A stretch of 59,877 nucleotides of DNA from an uncultured Pseudomonadota bacterium (GCA_903951825.1 CAJBDJ010000008.1:1-59877); one strand, 5' to 3'; shown: positions 11,531 through 21,485, numbered from the stretch's first letter. Translations and numbers: made by a program. The notes: generated by a model not told the origin, from the letters alone.

Positions 11531-12941
11531 TCAAGCCCTTGATCGTCACAAAGGTCTGCATCTCGCCACGGCGAATCAACAGAGTGACGCTGCTGCCTTT
11601 GGCAAACTGGGCGAGAATTTTGTTGAACTGGTCAACACTCTTGAGCTCGGTGGTTGCCCCTTTGCTGATCACGGCAATGACAATATCGCCGGCTCGCAAA
11701 TCCGAGCGCGCCGCCGTCCCGCGAACCTCGTCGATCAAGAGGCCGGAATTCATCTTGAGTTCCTTGCGCTGTTCTGCACCCAATTCACTCAACACCAGGC
11801 CGAGGCGATTGACGACCTGCTCGACCGGCTTTTTGCCCTGGCTTTGCGCCAGGGAAGCCGGGCGTTCCTCAATAATTTCACCGACCGTCACCGAAATGTC
11901 TCTCGTCACACCACGCCGCCAGACTTGTACCAGCGCGCGCGTTCCGGGCTTGGTCATGCCGACAATGCGCGGCAGATCAGCCGAGTTGTTGATCGCCTTG
12001 CCGTCAAACTTCAGGATCACGTCTCCCGGTTCAAGCCCCGATTTTTCTGCCGGCCCGCCTTTTTCAACCGCATTGACGACCGCCCCCATGGGCTTGGAGA
12101 GCCCGAGAGAATCGGCCAGTTCTTTGTTGACTTCCTGAATGACGACTCCCAGACGGCCGCGACTTACCTTGCCACTGGCTCGCAGCTGGCTCTGTATCTC
12201 CATGGCGACATCAATCGGGATCGCAAAAGAGACTCCCATGTAACCGCCGCTGCGGCTGTAAATCTGCGAGTTGATACCGACCACTTCACCGCGCATATTG
12301 AACAGCGGCCCGCCCGAGTTGCCCGGATTGATCGCCACATCGGTCTGGATGAAAGGAACGTAATTCTCCTGCGGCAAAGCGCGCCCCTTGGCCGAAACAA
12401 TGCCGGCGGTCACCGAATTATCAAAACCGAACGGCGAGCCAATGGCAACTACCCATTCGCCGACCTTGAGGTTGGCCATGTTGGCCAGTTTGACGACCGG
12501 CAGGCTGCCGGCTTCAATTTTGATCAATGCAACATCGGTGCGCTTGTCGGCACCAATCACCTTGGCCTTGAATTCGCGCTTGTCAACGAGGCGTACGGTG
12601 ACCTGGTCGGCACCATCAATCACGTGAGCGTTGGTCATGATGTAGCCATCGTTACTGATGATGAAGCCGGAACCCAGCGATTTGTTCTCGAATTCTCGCG
12701 GCTTGCCTCCCCCCGGCATCTTCGGAATAAAACGTTTGAAAAACTCGAACTCCGGATCGTTTTCATCAAACGGGAAAGGCATCATCTGACTGCCCCCCTT
12801 GACGACGTGCGTGGTGCTGATATTGACCACTGCCTGCCCCTGCTTTTCAGCAAGCTCGGTGAAATCGGGCAAGCCCTGAACCTGCGCGTGGGTCAACGAA
12901 ACCGAGACGAAAAAAGACAATAAAACCAGCAGGCGTTTCAT
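11520..12941 (-). CDS. mucD: periplasmic Do-family serine endoprotease (MucD/DegP)
   Basis: A 473-residue HtrA-type protease that degrades or refolds damaged envelope proteins. A signal peptide (MKRLLVLLSFFVSVSLTHA) is followed by the trypsin-like domain with the triad His106 (MTNAHVI), Asp136 (KRTDVALIKI) and Ser209 (NPGNSGGPL), then two PDZ domains (about 250-350 and 365-470). The ATG at 12941 is preferred because GGAGG lies 10 bases before it; a TTG three codons earlier is too close to that site. It lies 22 bp after rseC, in the RpoE operon, so it is probably part of the sigma-E regulon. Confidence 0.95.
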   Translation of the reverse strand: MKRLLVLLSFFVSVSLTHAQVQGLPDFTELAEKQGQAVVNISTTHVVKGGSQMMPFPFDENDPEFEFFKRFIPKMPGGGKPREFENKSLGSGFIISNDGYIMTNAHVIDGADQVTVRLVDKREFKAKVIGADKRTDVALIKIEAGSLPVVKLANMANLKVGEWVVAIGSPFGFDNSVTAGIVSAKGRALPQENYVPFIQTDVAINPGNSGGPLFNMRGEVVGINSQIYSRSGGYMGVSFAIPIDVAMEIQSQLRASGKVSRGRLGVVIQEVNKELADSLGLSKPMGAVVNAVEKGGPAEKSGLEPGDVILKFDGKAINNSADLPRIVGMTKPGTRALVQVWRRGVTRDISVTVGEIIEERPASLAQSQGKKPVEQVVNRLGLVLSELGAEQRKELKMNSGLLIDEVRGTAARSDLRAGDIVIAVISKGATTELKSVDQFNKILAQFAKGSSVTLLIRRGEMQTFVTIKGLNGD

Positions 12942-12963
12942 TGTTGGCAAACCTCCAGGACAA

Positions 12964-13395
12964 CTAGGAATGATTGACTATGTAGGGTCGTGATGCAGGA
13001 TTTCCAGCCGTCAATCGGCTGCGACGGCGAATATAAATCAGCGCTCCGGAGATTCCGAGCAAGGCACCGAGCATGGCGCCAGGATCGCCGTTGATCCAGG
13101 TACCAATCGCCGCCCCGGCAATACTTGCGGCTAACGGCAAGCCGTAGGCCAGATTTGCCGTCTGACGAATGCTGCCGGCAGCAATCGCCACCGTCACCTG
13201 ATCACCAACCTGCGCGCCATGAGGATTGGCAACACGATAACTTTTCTGGCCGGCACAAAACATCTGGGTGAGATTCTGTCCGCCGCAACCGCCTTCTTCA
13301 TGACAGCGCCCGCAACCACCCTGCTCGACAACGACCAAGGCATCGTTGTCCACAAGTGCACTCACCGTGCCGCGTATCGTTGTTTCATCAGCCAT
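12964..13395 (-). CDS. rseC: RseC/MucC-family sigma-E regulator, membrane protein
   Basis: A 143-residue inner-membrane protein. The N-terminal part has a Cys-rich patch typical of RseC (Cys28, Cys31, Cys37 and Cys47, in GGCGRCHEEGGCGG and beyond), followed by a small beta-rich segment (VGDQVTVAIAAGSI) and two adjacent membrane helices (about 78-118). RseC modulates RpoE activity and has been linked to redox-protein assembly (family knowledge). The ATG at 13395 is used because it lies 4 bp after the rpoE stop; the longer open frame would run back through rpoE. That 4-bp gap leaves no space for rseA or rseB. Confidence 0.9.
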   Translation of the reverse strand: MADETTIRGTVSALVDNDALVVVEQGGCGRCHEEGGCGGQNLTQMFCAGQKSYRVANPHGAQVGDQVTVAIAAGSIRQTANLAYGLPLAASIAGAAIGTWINGDPGAMLGALLGISGALIYIRRRSRLTAGNPASRPYIVNHS

Positions 13396-13399
13396 CCGG

Positions 13400-13999
13400 C
13401 TACCAGCGTCGCTCAGGCGAAATATCGAGCAAGGGTGCGAGCCGCGCGGCAACGGCATCACGCGCCCGGAAAATACGTGAGCGCACCGTACCGATCGGGC
13501 AATTCATCATGCTGGCGATTTCGTCGTAGGACATGCCTTCAATTTCACGCAACATGATCGCCGTCCGCAACTCCTCAGGCAAGGCATCCATCGCCGCATT
13601 GACCGTTTCACCGATCTGCTTGCTCAAGAGCAGGCTTTCCGGCGTATTGATATCGCGAAGCTGGCTGGCATCCTCGAATCCTTCAGCTTCTTCGGCATCA
13701 AAATTGGTCGAAGTCGGCGCACGCCGTCCTTGAGCAACCAGATAATTCTTGGCGGTATTGATGCCAATGCGATATAGCCAGGTATAAAACGCACTATCCC
13801 CGCGAAAATTGGGCAATGCACGATAGGCCTTGATAAAAGCCTCCTGAGCGACATCTTCAACCTCGCCCGAATCGCGAATGAAGCGCGACAGCAAACGCCC
13901 CAGCTTGCGCTGATATTTGCTGACCAGCTGGTCAAAGGCGCGTTGATCACCCGCCTGCGCGCGCTCGACCAGTGCCTGATCGATTTCCCGCTCACTCAT
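13400..13999 (-). CDS. rpoE: RNA polymerase sigma factor RpoE (AlgU, sigma-E)
   Basis: A 199-residue ECF sigma factor for envelope stress genes. It starts MSEREIDQALVERAQAGDQ; region 2 is FDQLVSKYQRKLGRLLSRFI through AFIKAYRALPNFRGDSAFYTWLYRIGINTAKN, and region 4 is LPEELRTAIMLREIEGMSYDEIA with GTVRSRIFRAR as the DNA-recognition helix. The ATG at 13999 gives the usual length; the frame stays open for eight more codons. It is transcribed divergently from nadB across a 153-bp gap, the arrangement seen in E. coli. The usual anti-sigma gene rseA does not follow it. Confidence 0.97.
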   Translation of the reverse strand: MSEREIDQALVERAQAGDQRAFDQLVSKYQRKLGRLLSRFIRDSGEVEDVAQEAFIKAYRALPNFRGDSAFYTWLYRIGINTAKNYLVAQGRRAPTSTNFDAEEAEGFEDASQLRDINTPESLLLSKQIGETVNAAMDALPEELRTAIMLREIEGMSYDEIASMMNCPIGTVRSRIFRARDAVAARLAPLLDISPERRW

Positions 14000-14042
14000 C
14001 GTTTCTGTTTCCCTGACAGTCAATATTGCACTTTGGAAAGCG

Positions 14043-14048
14043 AGTATA
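14043..14048 (-). promoter_or_regulatory. possible -10 box in the rpoE/nadB divergent region
   Basis: The minus strand reads TATACT, 44 bases before the rpoE ATG. I could not find a matching -35 or a convincing sigma-E autoregulatory site (GAACTT with TCTAA) in the 153-bp gap. The assignment rests on one hexamer and its position. Confidence 0.3.
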
Positions 14049-14152
14049 GCTCAGCGAAAATCTCGCCATGCACAGGTTTCATCGCTATTTGTGACACCCT
14101 GTAACCACACCAGCAATATCTTGCATGGTATATTTAGTAAGAATTATTCTGA

Positions 14153-15742
14153 ATGGGAGCAGCCTTGAAAAATTTTGATGTACTTATCATTGGCAGTGGC
14201 TTGGCCGGCCAATCAGCAGCCCTTCGCTTGGCACCACACTGCCGCGTCGGAATTATCAGCAAACGCCAGCTGGAAGATTCCGCCTCAGGTTGGGCGCAAG
14301 GCGGAATTGCTGCCGTTCTCGACAGTCGCGACTCGATTGAGGCGCACATTAATGACACTCTGATTGCCGGCGCTTGGTTAAATGATGCAGCAGCAACGCG
14401 GCATGTCGTTGAAAACGGCAAACATTCAATTGACTGGCTGATCGCGCAAGGCGTTCACTTCACCGAGGATGAATCAGGCTACCACCTGACCCGCGAGGGG
14501 GGTCACAGCGCCCGTCGCGTAATTCACGTCGCCGACGCCACTGGTTCCGCCGTTCAGGAAACGCTCACGCGCCTAGTGCGCAAGAACCCAAATATCACCA
14601 TTCTCGAAAACCATATCGCCATCGACTTGATCACCGGAAAAAACCTTGGGACTAACGAGAAACGCTGTTTCGGTGCCTATGTTCTGAACAGCGACACCGG
14701 TGAAGTCCTCACCATAGGTGCCCCCAATACCCTGATCGCCACGGGCGGTGCTGGCAAGGTCTATCTGTACACGACCAATCCCGACACCTCGACCGGCGAC
14801 GGGATTGCGATGGCCTATCGTGCTGGCTGCCGTGTCTCGAACATGGAGTTCATTCAGTTTCACCCCACCTGCCTGTATCACCCGCAAGCCAAATCGTTCC
14901 TGATTTCCGAGGCGGTGCGTGGCGAAGGTGGCCTCTTGCGCCTGCCTGATGGCACTCGCTTCATGCCCGAACACGACGAGCGCGCCGAATTGGCGCCACG
15001 TGATGTGGTTGCTCGGGCAATCGACTTCGAAATGAAAAAACGCGGTCTGGACTGCGTTTTTCTTGACATCTCGCACAAGGGCGAGGACTTCATTCGAAGC
15101 CACTTCCCCAATATCCATGCGCGCTGTCTCGAACTCGGCATTGACATTGCTAGCCAACCCATCCCTGTCGTTCCGGCAGCGCACTACACCTGCGGCGGCA
15201 TCGTCAGCGACCTCAAGGGACGCACCGATGTCGCCCATCTTTATGTCGCCGGCGAAGCCTCCTGCACCGGCCTGCACGGCGCTAACCGACTGGCTTCAAA
15301 TTCCCTGCTGGAGTGCCTAGTTTTTGCCGAGGCAGCTGTCAACGACATACTGAGCAATAAAAAAATTGCTCAACCAATGCTGCCGGAATGGGATGAAAGC
15401 CGGGTCACGGATGCCGATGAAGAAGTTGTTATCTCGCATAACTGGGATGAACTGCGACGCTTCATGTGGGACTATGTCGGCATTGTTCGCACGAACAAAC
15501 GCCTGAAACGAGCAAAAAATCGTATCAATTTGCTGATGCGGGAAATTGACGAATTTTATGCAAATTTTCGGGTCAGCCACAATCTGATTGAGCTACGCAA
15601 TCTCGTCACCACGGCCGATTTGATTGTTCGCTGCGCCTTACTGCGCAAGGAGAGTCGGGGACTTCACTATTCTCGTGACTACCCGAAAATGCTCAAAAAA
15701 ACGAAAAACTCAGTGATCAGAAGGCGCCGTCACGTCGCTTGA
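14153..15742 (+). CDS. nadB: L-aspartate oxidase
   Basis: A 529-residue flavoenzyme that oxidises L-aspartate to iminoaspartate in de novo NAD synthesis. The FAD dinucleotide motif is [17 protein letters not shown] near the N-terminus; the capping domain and substrate site include [18 protein letters not shown] and [25 protein letters not shown] is the conserved second FAD contact. The C-terminal helical domain is complete. The ATG at 14153 is annotated, but a TTG at 14165 with GGGAG six bases upstream gives [12 protein letters not shown] and may be the true start. The last 33 bp overlap the convergent membrane-protein gene. NadA and NadC are not in the window. Confidence 0.97.
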   Translation: MGAALKNFDVLIIGSGLAGQSAALRLAPHCRVGIISKRQLEDSASGWAQGGIAAVLDSRDSIEAHINDTLIAGAWLNDAAATRHVVENGKHSIDWLIAQGVHFTEDESGYHLTREGGHSARRVIHVADATGSAVQETLTRLVRKNPNITILENHIAIDLITGKNLGTNEKRCFGAYVLNSDTGEVLTIGAPNTLIATGGAGKVYLYTTNPDTSTGDGIAMAYRAGCRVSNMEFIQFHPTCLYHPQAKSFLISEAVRGEGGLLRLPDGTRFMPEHDERAELAPRDVVARAIDFEMKKRGLDCVFLDISHKGEDFIRSHFPNIHARCLELGIDIASQPIPVVPAAHYTCGGIVSDLKGRTDVAHLYVAGEASCTGLHGANRLASNSLLECLVFAEAAVNDILSNKKIAQPMLPEWDESRVTDADEEVVISHNWDELRRFMWDYVGIVRTNKRLKRAKNRINLLMREIDEFYANFRVSHNLIELRNLVTTADLIVRCALLRKESRGLHYSRDYPKMLKKTKNSVIRRRRHVA

Positions 15743-16153
15743 AGTGCCTCGCCAGCGCAGGAACAGTCTCAGACGCCGGAAATCCTCGGCATCCATGCTG
15801 TCGACCGTAACCGTCAGCGTAATCAGCGCTTGATCGTCTGTTCTCAGACGAAACACCGTCAACCACGGATAAACGCTTGCTCCGGACAAAATTTCTGCTG
15901 GCGAAAAATCTTCGCTCAGGGCGCGTTTTACGGATAACTCCCCGCTTCGCTCAAGACGGAGCACGCAAACTTTTGGCTTCATCTGTTGCCAGGCCAGACT
16001 CGCCAACCCTATGCCCAGTATCTGAATTATCGCGGAGACAGCCTGATCACCTGGAAACGCCCAAGCCACAAGGCTGACCAACACCAGGATCAGTCCAACC
16101 TGGATATCCAGAATACGAGAACGGCGCACACCGATGAGGATCGGAAAGTGCAC
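15710..16153 (-). CDS. YgfX-like small membrane protein
   Basis: A 147-residue protein with a hydrophobic N-terminal half (about 17-35 and 38-55, likely two membrane helices) and a soluble C-terminal half. The end [18 protein letters not shown] resembles the conserved DSM...E.R.LRR tail of YgfX, a small inner-membrane protein next to SdhE in E. coli, reported there as the toxin CptA (family knowledge). The match is from memory and short, so the assignment is tentative. Here it follows fabF by 24 bp on the same strand and may be the last gene of the fatty-acid operon. Its end overlaps the 3' end of nadB on the other strand by 33 bp. No sdhE-like gene lies beside it. Confidence 0.6.
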   Translation of the reverse strand: MHFPILIGVRRSRILDIQVGLILVLVSLVAWAFPGDQAVSAIIQILGIGLASLAWQQMKPKVCVLRLERSGELSVKRALSEDFSPAEILSGASVYPWLTVFRLRTDDQALITLTVTVDSMDAEDFRRLRLFLRWRGTSSDVTAPSDH

Positions 16154-16177
16154 CGTTCGGTTCCGTCCCGGAGTGGA

Positions 16178-17413
16178 TCAGATGCGCTTGAAAACCAGTG
16201 AGCCGTTAGTCCCGCCAAAGCCAAAATTGTTTTTCAGCGCCACATCGATCTTCATCGGGCGTGCCACATTGGCGCAGTAATCGAGATCACACTCCGGATC
16301 CTGATTGAAGATGTTGATCGTCGGCGGCGATATCTGATGATGCAGCGCCAGCACCGTAAACAAGGACTCGATACCACCCGCACCACCCAGCAAATGGCCG
16401 GTCATTGACTTGGTCGAATTGACCACCAGTTTGCTGGCATCCGCACCGAAAGCTGCTTTGACGGCATCCGATTCGTTTTTGTCGCCCAATGGCGTCGAAG
16501 TGCCGTGGGCGTTCAGATACTGCACATCGGACGGTCCAAGGCCGGCATTTTTCAGGGCATTGACCATCGAACGCCGCGGGCCGTCCATGTTCGGCGCCGT
16601 GATGTGATGGGCATCGGCACTCATGCCGTAACCAATCAATTCGGCATAAATTTTGGCACCACGCGCTTTGGCGTGCTCATATTCTTCAAGCACCATGACG
16701 CCCGCTCCCTCGCCGAGGACAAAACCATCGCGGTCTTTGTCCCATGGACGACTGGCCGTCAGCGGATCATCGTTACGCGTCGACAGGGCGCGAGCCGCAC
16801 AGAAGCCGCCCATACCGAGCGGAGAAACGGTTGATTCGGCTCCCCCCGCAACCATCACGTCAGCATCACCATATTCGATGATCCGTGCCGCGTCGCCAAT
16901 CGAGTGAGTACCGGTCGTACAGGCCGAAACAAGCGCGATATTCGGTCCTTTGAAACCAAATTCGATCGACAGATTGCCCGACACCATATTGATGATCGAA
17001 CCCGGCACGAAGAAAGGCGAAACCTTGCGCACACCGCCCACAATGTATTCGTCCTTGGTTCTCTCGATCAACGGCAAACCGCCGATACCGGAACCGATAG
17101 CGACGCCGACGCGCTCCGGGTCGGCAGCACCTTCCTTGTCGAGGCCGGCATCACGCACTGCCTGAATTCCGGCAGCCAGGCCGAAATGGATAAACTCATC
17201 CATCCGGCGCGCATCCTTGGACTGAATATAGTGGGTGATATCGAAGTTCTTTACCTCACCCGCAAACTTCACTGGGAACGTGGTGGTATCGAATTTGGTG
17301 ATGGCGGCAATGCCGGAGCGACCGGCAAGAATGTTTTGCCAGGCTTCTTCGACGGTATTTCCAACCGGGCAAACAATGCCCAAGCCGGTGACTACAACTC
17401 TGCGACGTGCCAA
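16178..17413 (-). CDS. fabF: 3-oxoacyl-[acyl-carrier-protein] synthase II
   Basis: A 411-residue condensing enzyme that elongates acyl-ACP with malonyl-ACP. The catalytic Cys lies in [13 protein letters not shown], and the two His in [11 protein letters not shown] and [15 protein letters not shown]; the C-terminus [17 protein letters not shown] is typical. I chose the TTG at 17413 (product [18 protein letters not shown]): it matches the normal FabF N-terminus and has GGAG at a suitable distance. The longer frame from an ATG at 17440 would start inside a strong hairpin that follows acpP. Confidence 0.97.
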   Translation of the reverse strand: MARRRVVVTGLGIVCPVGNTVEEAWQNILAGRSGIAAITKFDTTTFPVKFAGEVKNFDITHYIQSKDARRMDEFIHFGLAAGIQAVRDAGLDKEGAADPERVGVAIGSGIGGLPLIERTKDEYIVGGVRKVSPFFVPGSIINMVSGNLSIEFGFKGPNIALVSACTTGTHSIGDAARIIEYGDADVMVAGGAESTVSPLGMGGFCAARALSTRNDDPLTASRPWDKDRDGFVLGEGAGVMVLEEYEHAKARGAKIYAELIGYGMSADAHHITAPNMDGPRRSMVNALKNAGLGPSDVQYLNAHGTSTPLGDKNESDAVKAAFGADASKLVVNSTKSMTGHLLGGAGGIESLFTVLALHHQISPPTINIFNQDPECDLDYCANVARPMKIDVALKNNFGFGGTNGSLVFKRI

Positions 17414-17437
17414 GGTGTACTCCGCAAGCATATGTAG

Positions 17438-17464
17438 CAAGGCCGGCCAAAGGGGCCGGCCTTG
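17438..17464 (-). other. strong hairpin between acpP and fabF
   Basis: CAAGGCCGGCC and GGCCGGCCTTG form a perfect 11-bp stem with a 5-base loop, just after the acpP stop on the minus strand. No T tract follows, so it is not a standard terminator. It could protect the 3' end of a short acpP transcript or lower read-through into fabF (inference). acpP is normally expressed far above its neighbours (family knowledge). Confidence 0.75.
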
Positions 17465-17485
17465 CCTGAATCAACGAGAATTGGA

Positions 17486-17722
17486 TTACTTCTTGTTGGC
17501 GAGGATGAAATCAACGGCTTGTTGCACCGTGGTGATCTTTTCAGCCTGATCGTCAGGAATTTCCGTCTCGAACTCTTCTTCGAGAGCCATGACCAACTCA
17601 ACGGTATCCAGGGAATCGGCGCCCAGATCGTCCACAAAAGAGGACTCGTTCTTGATGTCCGCTTCGTTCACGCCCAGTTGTTCGGCGACAATCTTTTTGA
17701 CGCGTTCTACGATGTTATCCAT
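17486..17722 (-). CDS. acpP: acyl carrier protein
   Basis: A 78-residue acidic protein that carries growing acyl chains on a 4'-phosphopantetheine arm attached to the Ser of [18 protein letters not shown]. Length and sequence match bacterial AcpP closely. It lies between fabG and fabF in the usual order. A GGAG ribosome-binding site (AAGGAGTTTTTCT before the ATG) is clear. A 76-bp gap separates it from fabG and a hairpin follows its stop, so its mRNA may be handled separately from the rest of the operon. Confidence 0.98.
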   Translation of the reverse strand: MDNIVERVKKIVAEQLGVNEADIKNESSFVDDLGADSLDTVELVMALEEEFETEIPDDQAEKITTVQQAVDFILANKK

Positions 17723-17798
17723 TAGAAAAACTCCTTCCCCTCAGGGGTACGAAATAAAAAAACAAACGAAGTTTACCAAAAGCCGGGGCTTGAGGAAA

Positions 17799-18539
17799 TC
17801 AATCCATGAACATGCCGCCATTCACATGCACAGTTGTGCCGGTGACATAGGCGGCAGCCGGGGATACCAAAAAGCTGACAGCACCGGCAACGTCTTCCGG
17901 TGAACCAGCGCGACCAAGTGGAATTGAAGCCAACATGGCCTGTTTCTGTTCTTCAGTCAGTGCCTGCGTCATGTCGGTCGCAATAAACCCGGGAGAGACG
18001 CAGTTGACCGTAATGTTTCTGCTGCCAAGCTCGCGCGCCAGTGAGCGGGTCAGCCCGGCAACACCCGCCTTGGCTGCACAATAATTGGCCTGGCCGGCAT
18101 TGCCGGAATGTCCGACGACCGAGGTGATATTAACGATGCGGCCAAAACGCGCCTTCATCATGCCACGCATGACCGCCCGAGAGAGGCGGAAAACCGCTTT
18201 CAGGTTGGTATCGATCACCGCATCCCATTCATCGTCGCCCATGCGCATGGCCAAATTGTCGCGGGTGATACCGGCGTTATTGACGAGAACGGTGATCGCC
18301 CCCAATTCCTTGGCAATGGACGCCAAGACCGCATCTGCCTGAGCCAAATCGGTAACATCCAGCGCGATGCCTTTGCCTTTGAAACCGGCAGCAGCAAGAT
18401 AATCTGAAATCTTGGCGGCGCCCTCTTCACTGGTTGCAGTACCGATTACCGTGGCGCCCTGTTTACCCAGCTCAAGGGCAATGGCGCGGCCGATACCGCG
18501 GGTGGCGCCACTAATCAACGCAACTTTATTTCTCAGCAT
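17799..18539 (-). CDS. fabG: 3-oxoacyl-[acyl-carrier-protein] reductase
   Basis: A 246-residue short-chain dehydrogenase that reduces 3-oxoacyl-ACP with NADPH. The N-terminus has the nucleotide motif SGATRGIGRAIALELG. The catalytic residues are Ser in NITSVVGHSGNAGQANY, then Tyr and Lys in NYCAAKAGVAGLTR; NNAGITRDNLAMRM is the FabG-specific stretch and the end VTGTTVHVNGGMFMD is typical. It lies 3 bp after fabD, so the two are probably translated together. Confidence 0.97.
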   Translation of the reverse strand: MLRNKVALISGATRGIGRAIALELGKQGATVIGTATSEEGAAKISDYLAAAGFKGKGIALDVTDLAQADAVLASIAKELGAITVLVNNAGITRDNLAMRMGDDEWDAVIDTNLKAVFRLSRAVMRGMMKARFGRIVNITSVVGHSGNAGQANYCAAKAGVAGLTRSLARELGSRNITVNCVSPGFIATDMTQALTEEQKQAMLASIPLGRAGSPEDVAGAVSFLVSPAAAYVTGTTVHVNGGMFMD

Positions 18540-18542
18540 CGC

Positions 18543-19469
18543 TTAGCTCAGACCCAGATTGGCTTCGATCGAGGCCGCGTCGGCCAGCGCAACACCGACA
18601 AGACCCTCTGCACAGCGCTTGGTCAAGCCGGCGAGCACCTTGCCCGGCCCGCACTCCGCCACGGTCGACACACCCATGACGGCCATTTTTTGGATTGTCT
18701 CAACCCAGCGCACCGGGTTATAAGCCTGACGGATCAAGGCATCCTTGATGCGATCAGGATCATTCTCAATCGCCACATCAACATTGTTGATCACTGGCAG
18801 CGACGGTGTGTTGAGCGTCAGTTCAGCCAAGCGCACCGCCAGTTTTTCGGCAGCCGGACGAATCAACGAAGAATGAAAAGGCGCTGAAACCGGCAATCCT
18901 TTGGTCATCTTGGCACCACGGGCTTTGCAGGCATTCATGGCGCGCTCGACCGCCGCCTTGTGACCGGCAATGACGGTTTGCCCATTAGCATTGAAATTAA
19001 CCGGCTCAACCACCTCACCTTGTGCAGCTTCGGCACATGCGGCAACGATAGCCGCTGTGTCGAGCCCAAGAATAGCCGCCATTGCGCCCGTACCAACCGG
19101 CACAGCCTCCTGCATGGCAGCGGCACGCAAACGAACCAGCGGCGCCGCATCTTTGAGGGAAATCACGCCGGCGGCGACCAATGCTGAGTATTCACCCAGG
19201 CTATGGCCGGCCAGCACAGCCGGATTCCTGCCACCTCGCTCCTGCCACAGGCGCCAGGCGGCGATCCCTGCCGTTAACATCACTGGTTGGGTATTGACGG
19301 TTTGTGTCAATATTTCGGCCGGCCCCTCGGCGACCATCGCCCACAGATCATCGCCAAGCGCTGCAGACGCTTCGTCAAAGGTAGCGCGAACGACGTCAGC
19401 CTCACCATAGGCAGCCATCATCCCGACGCTCTGCGAGCCTTGACCGGGAAATACAAAAGCGAAGGACAT
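18543..19469 (-). CDS. fabD: malonyl-CoA:ACP transacylase
   Basis: A 308-residue enzyme that loads malonyl from CoA to ACP. It begins MSFAFVFPGQGSQSVGMM; the nucleophile Ser lies in LAGHSLGEYSALVAAG and the His in GLPVSAPFHSSLI, with VINNVDV and VAECGPGKVLAGL near the C-terminus. The ATG at 19469 is used because it gives the standard N-terminus; the open frame continues 55 codons upstream into fabH without family resemblance. It sits between fabH and fabG. Confidence 0.97.
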   Translation of the reverse strand: MSFAFVFPGQGSQSVGMMAAYGEADVVRATFDEASAALGDDLWAMVAEGPAEILTQTVNTQPVMLTAGIAAWRLWQERGGRNPAVLAGHSLGEYSALVAAGVISLKDAAPLVRLRAAAMQEAVPVGTGAMAAILGLDTAAIVAACAEAAQGEVVEPVNFNANGQTVIAGHKAAVERAMNACKARGAKMTKGLPVSAPFHSSLIRPAAEKLAVRLAELTLNTPSLPVINNVDVAIENDPDRIKDALIRQAYNPVRWVETIQKMAVMGVSTVAECGPGKVLAGLTKRCAEGLVGVALADAASIEANLGLS

Positions 19470-19485
19470 TGTCGTCGTCTCCTGA

Positions 19486-20445
19486 TCAGAATTCAAACAG
19501 GGCAGCGCCCCAGGTAAAGCCACCACCAACGCCTTCGACCAGCACTTTGTGGCCACGCTGGATGCGCCCGTCGCGAACCGCCTCGTCAAGCGCCAGAGGC
19601 ACGGAAGCGGCCGATGTATTGCCATGGCGATCAACCGTCACAATCACTTTGCTGCGGTCAACACCCAGTTTCTTGCCGGTGGCTTCGATGATGCGAATAT
19701 TGGCTTGATGCGGAACCAGCCAATCGATTTCCGACGGCTGCAAACCTGCGGCCTGGCAAACCTCCTGAGCGACATCGGCCAGTACCCGTACGGCAAATTT
19801 GAACACCGCCTGTCCATCCATGCGCAAGAAGGGATCACCCGTTATCTGTCCGCCGCAAATTTGCCCCGGCACATTGAGAATGCCATTCTGACTGCCATCA
19901 GCGTGCATTGCGCTGGCCAGAATACCGGGCTTGTCGGAGGCTGCGAGTACCACGGCGCCGGCGCCATCACCAAACAAAACGCAGGTACCGCGGTCGCGCC
20001 AATCAAGAATGCGCGAAAACACCTCGGCACCAATCACCAAAGCTTTTTTGTGGCCGCCGGAGCGAATGAATTTCTCGGCGATACCCAGCGCGTAGGTAAA
20101 CCCCGCACAAACCGCCTGGACATCGAAGGCAGCCGCTCCTTTGTTGCCCAATTTGCCCTGAATCAAACAGGCGGTGCTAGGAAAAATAAAATCAGGCGTC
20201 GATGTTGCCACGATGATCAGATCAAGCTCGGACGCCGCTATTCCGGCCATTTCCAGCGCCCGCTGAGCAGCGATCAGCCCCATTTCGCTAGACGTGGTAC
20301 CCGATTCCGCCAGATGGCGGCTGCGAATTCCCGTGCGCGTAACGATCCATTCGTCGTTGGTATCAATACCCCGTGCGGCGAGATCTTCATTGCCCACGGG
20401 ATGACCAGGCAAATAGCTACCGGTACCGATCAAAGCTGCAAACAT
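19486..20445 (-). CDS. fabH: 3-oxoacyl-[acyl-carrier-protein] synthase III
   Basis: A 319-residue condensing enzyme that starts fatty-acid synthesis from acetyl-CoA and malonyl-ACP. The catalytic triad is visible: Cys in [14 protein letters not shown], His in [16 protein letters not shown] and Asn in [17 protein letters not shown]. The N-terminus [17 protein letters not shown] and the C-terminus [13 protein letters not shown] are standard. Its ATG directly abuts the plsX stop (0-bp gap), which points to translational coupling. Confidence 0.97.
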   Translation of the reverse strand: MFAALIGTGSYLPGHPVGNEDLAARGIDTNDEWIVTRTGIRSRHLAESGTTSSEMGLIAAQRALEMAGIAASELDLIIVATSTPDFIFPSTACLIQGKLGNKGAAAFDVQAVCAGFTYALGIAEKFIRSGGHKKALVIGAEVFSRILDWRDRGTCVLFGDGAGAVVLAASDKPGILASAMHADGSQNGILNVPGQICGGQITGDPFLRMDGQAVFKFAVRVLADVAQEVCQAAGLQPSEIDWLVPHQANIRIIEATGKKLGVDRSKVIVTVDRHGNTSAASVPLALDEAVRDGRIQRGHKVLVEGVGGGFTWGAALFEF

Positions 20446-21480
20446 TCAGACACTCTCCACGCTGGTTAATGCTTGAGGCGCCGAAACCATTTCAGCAATG
20501 CGTCCAGCGATTCGTTCGACGACATGATTCTCGGCAGCATCATAGGCACGACCAATGGCGCTGCCAAAAGCCAGTTCATCAGCCGAACCATGACTCTTCA
20601 CTGAAATACCTTTCAAGCCCAGCAGCACAGCGCCGTTGTAACGACGATGGTCGAAGCGCCGCTTGAAGCGGTTCAGTACCGACATCGCGGCCAGCGCAGC
20701 CAGCTGGGTCAACCAGTTGCGCCCAAATTCGCTACGCAGCGATGAAGCGAGCATTTGCGCCAGACCCTCGGTGGTTTTGAGTGACACGTTGCCGACAAAG
20801 CCATCACATACGATGACATCCGCTGCCCCCTTGAAAATCTGATCGCCCTCGACATTGCCGATGAAATTCAGCCCCGAGTTGCGCAGCAGCTCTCCTGCCG
20901 CCTTGACTACCTCGTTTCCCTTGATTTCTTCTTCGCCGATGTTGAGCAACCCCACCGTCGGACGATCTTTGTGCTCCATCGCGGCAATCAGCATCGCCCC
21001 CATGATGCCAAACTGCAGCAAATGTTCTGCCGTGCAATCGACATTGGCTCCGAGATCAAGCATGTGGGTATGACCGTTGATCGTCGGTACCGGCGCACAA
21101 ATCGCTGGCCGCTCGATCCCCGGCAACATTTTCAGCACAAAACGCGAAATTGCCATCAGCGCACCGGTATTGCCTGCGGAGACGCAGGCATCGGCCTCAC
21201 CGTTCTTGACGAGATTAATCGCAACACGCATCGACGAATCTTTTTTGTTGCGCAAGGCAAGCGCCGGCGATTCATCCATGCCCACCAGTTCGGAAGCATG
21301 AACAACGCGCAAGCGAGGATTTTGGGAATGCGACCCGAGCAACGGGCGTAACACAGCCTCCTGACCGACAAGGATCAGATGGGCTGCCGAGTGCTGCATA
21401 AGAAAACGAAGTGCCGCCGGAACCGTCACTGACGATCCGTGGTCTCCCCCCATGCAATCAATAGCGATGCGGGTTGTCAT
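20446..21480 (-). CDS. plsX: phosphate acyltransferase PlsX
   Basis: A 344-residue enzyme that makes acyl-phosphate from acyl-ACP for phospholipid synthesis. The N-terminus [36 protein letters not shown] and [17 protein letters not shown] are PlsX signatures. The start has no clear ribosome-binding site: the bases before the ATG are the T-rich tail of a hairpin that follows rpmF. Expression may therefore depend on read-through of that hairpin. It sits between rpmF and fabH, the order also found in E. coli. Confidence 0.97.
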   Translation of the reverse strand: MTTRIAIDCMGGDHGSSVTVPAALRFLMQHSAAHLILVGQEAVLRPLLGSHSQNPRLRVVHASELVGMDESPALALRNKKDSSMRVAINLVKNGEADACVSAGNTGALMAISRFVLKMLPGIERPAICAPVPTINGHTHMLDLGANVDCTAEHLLQFGIMGAMLIAAMEHKDRPTVGLLNIGEEEIKGNEVVKAAGELLRNSGLNFIGNVEGDQIFKGAADVIVCDGFVGNVSLKTTEGLAQMLASSLRSEFGRNWLTQLAALAAMSVLNRFKRRFDHRRYNGAVLLGLKGISVKSHGSADELAFGSAIGRAYDAAENHVVERIAGRIAEMVSAPQALTSVESV

Positions 21481-21485
21481 GGCAA

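Noticed and set aside
14000-14152. Sigma-E autoregulated promoter (GAACTT...TCTAA) before rpoE
   Set aside because: GAAACC occurs but no TCTAA-like element follows at 16 bases, so it was not called.
17414-17440. Upstream ATG codons as the fabF start
   Set aside because: They would add residues not found in FabF and begin within a hairpin; TTG at 17413 has the better ribosome site.
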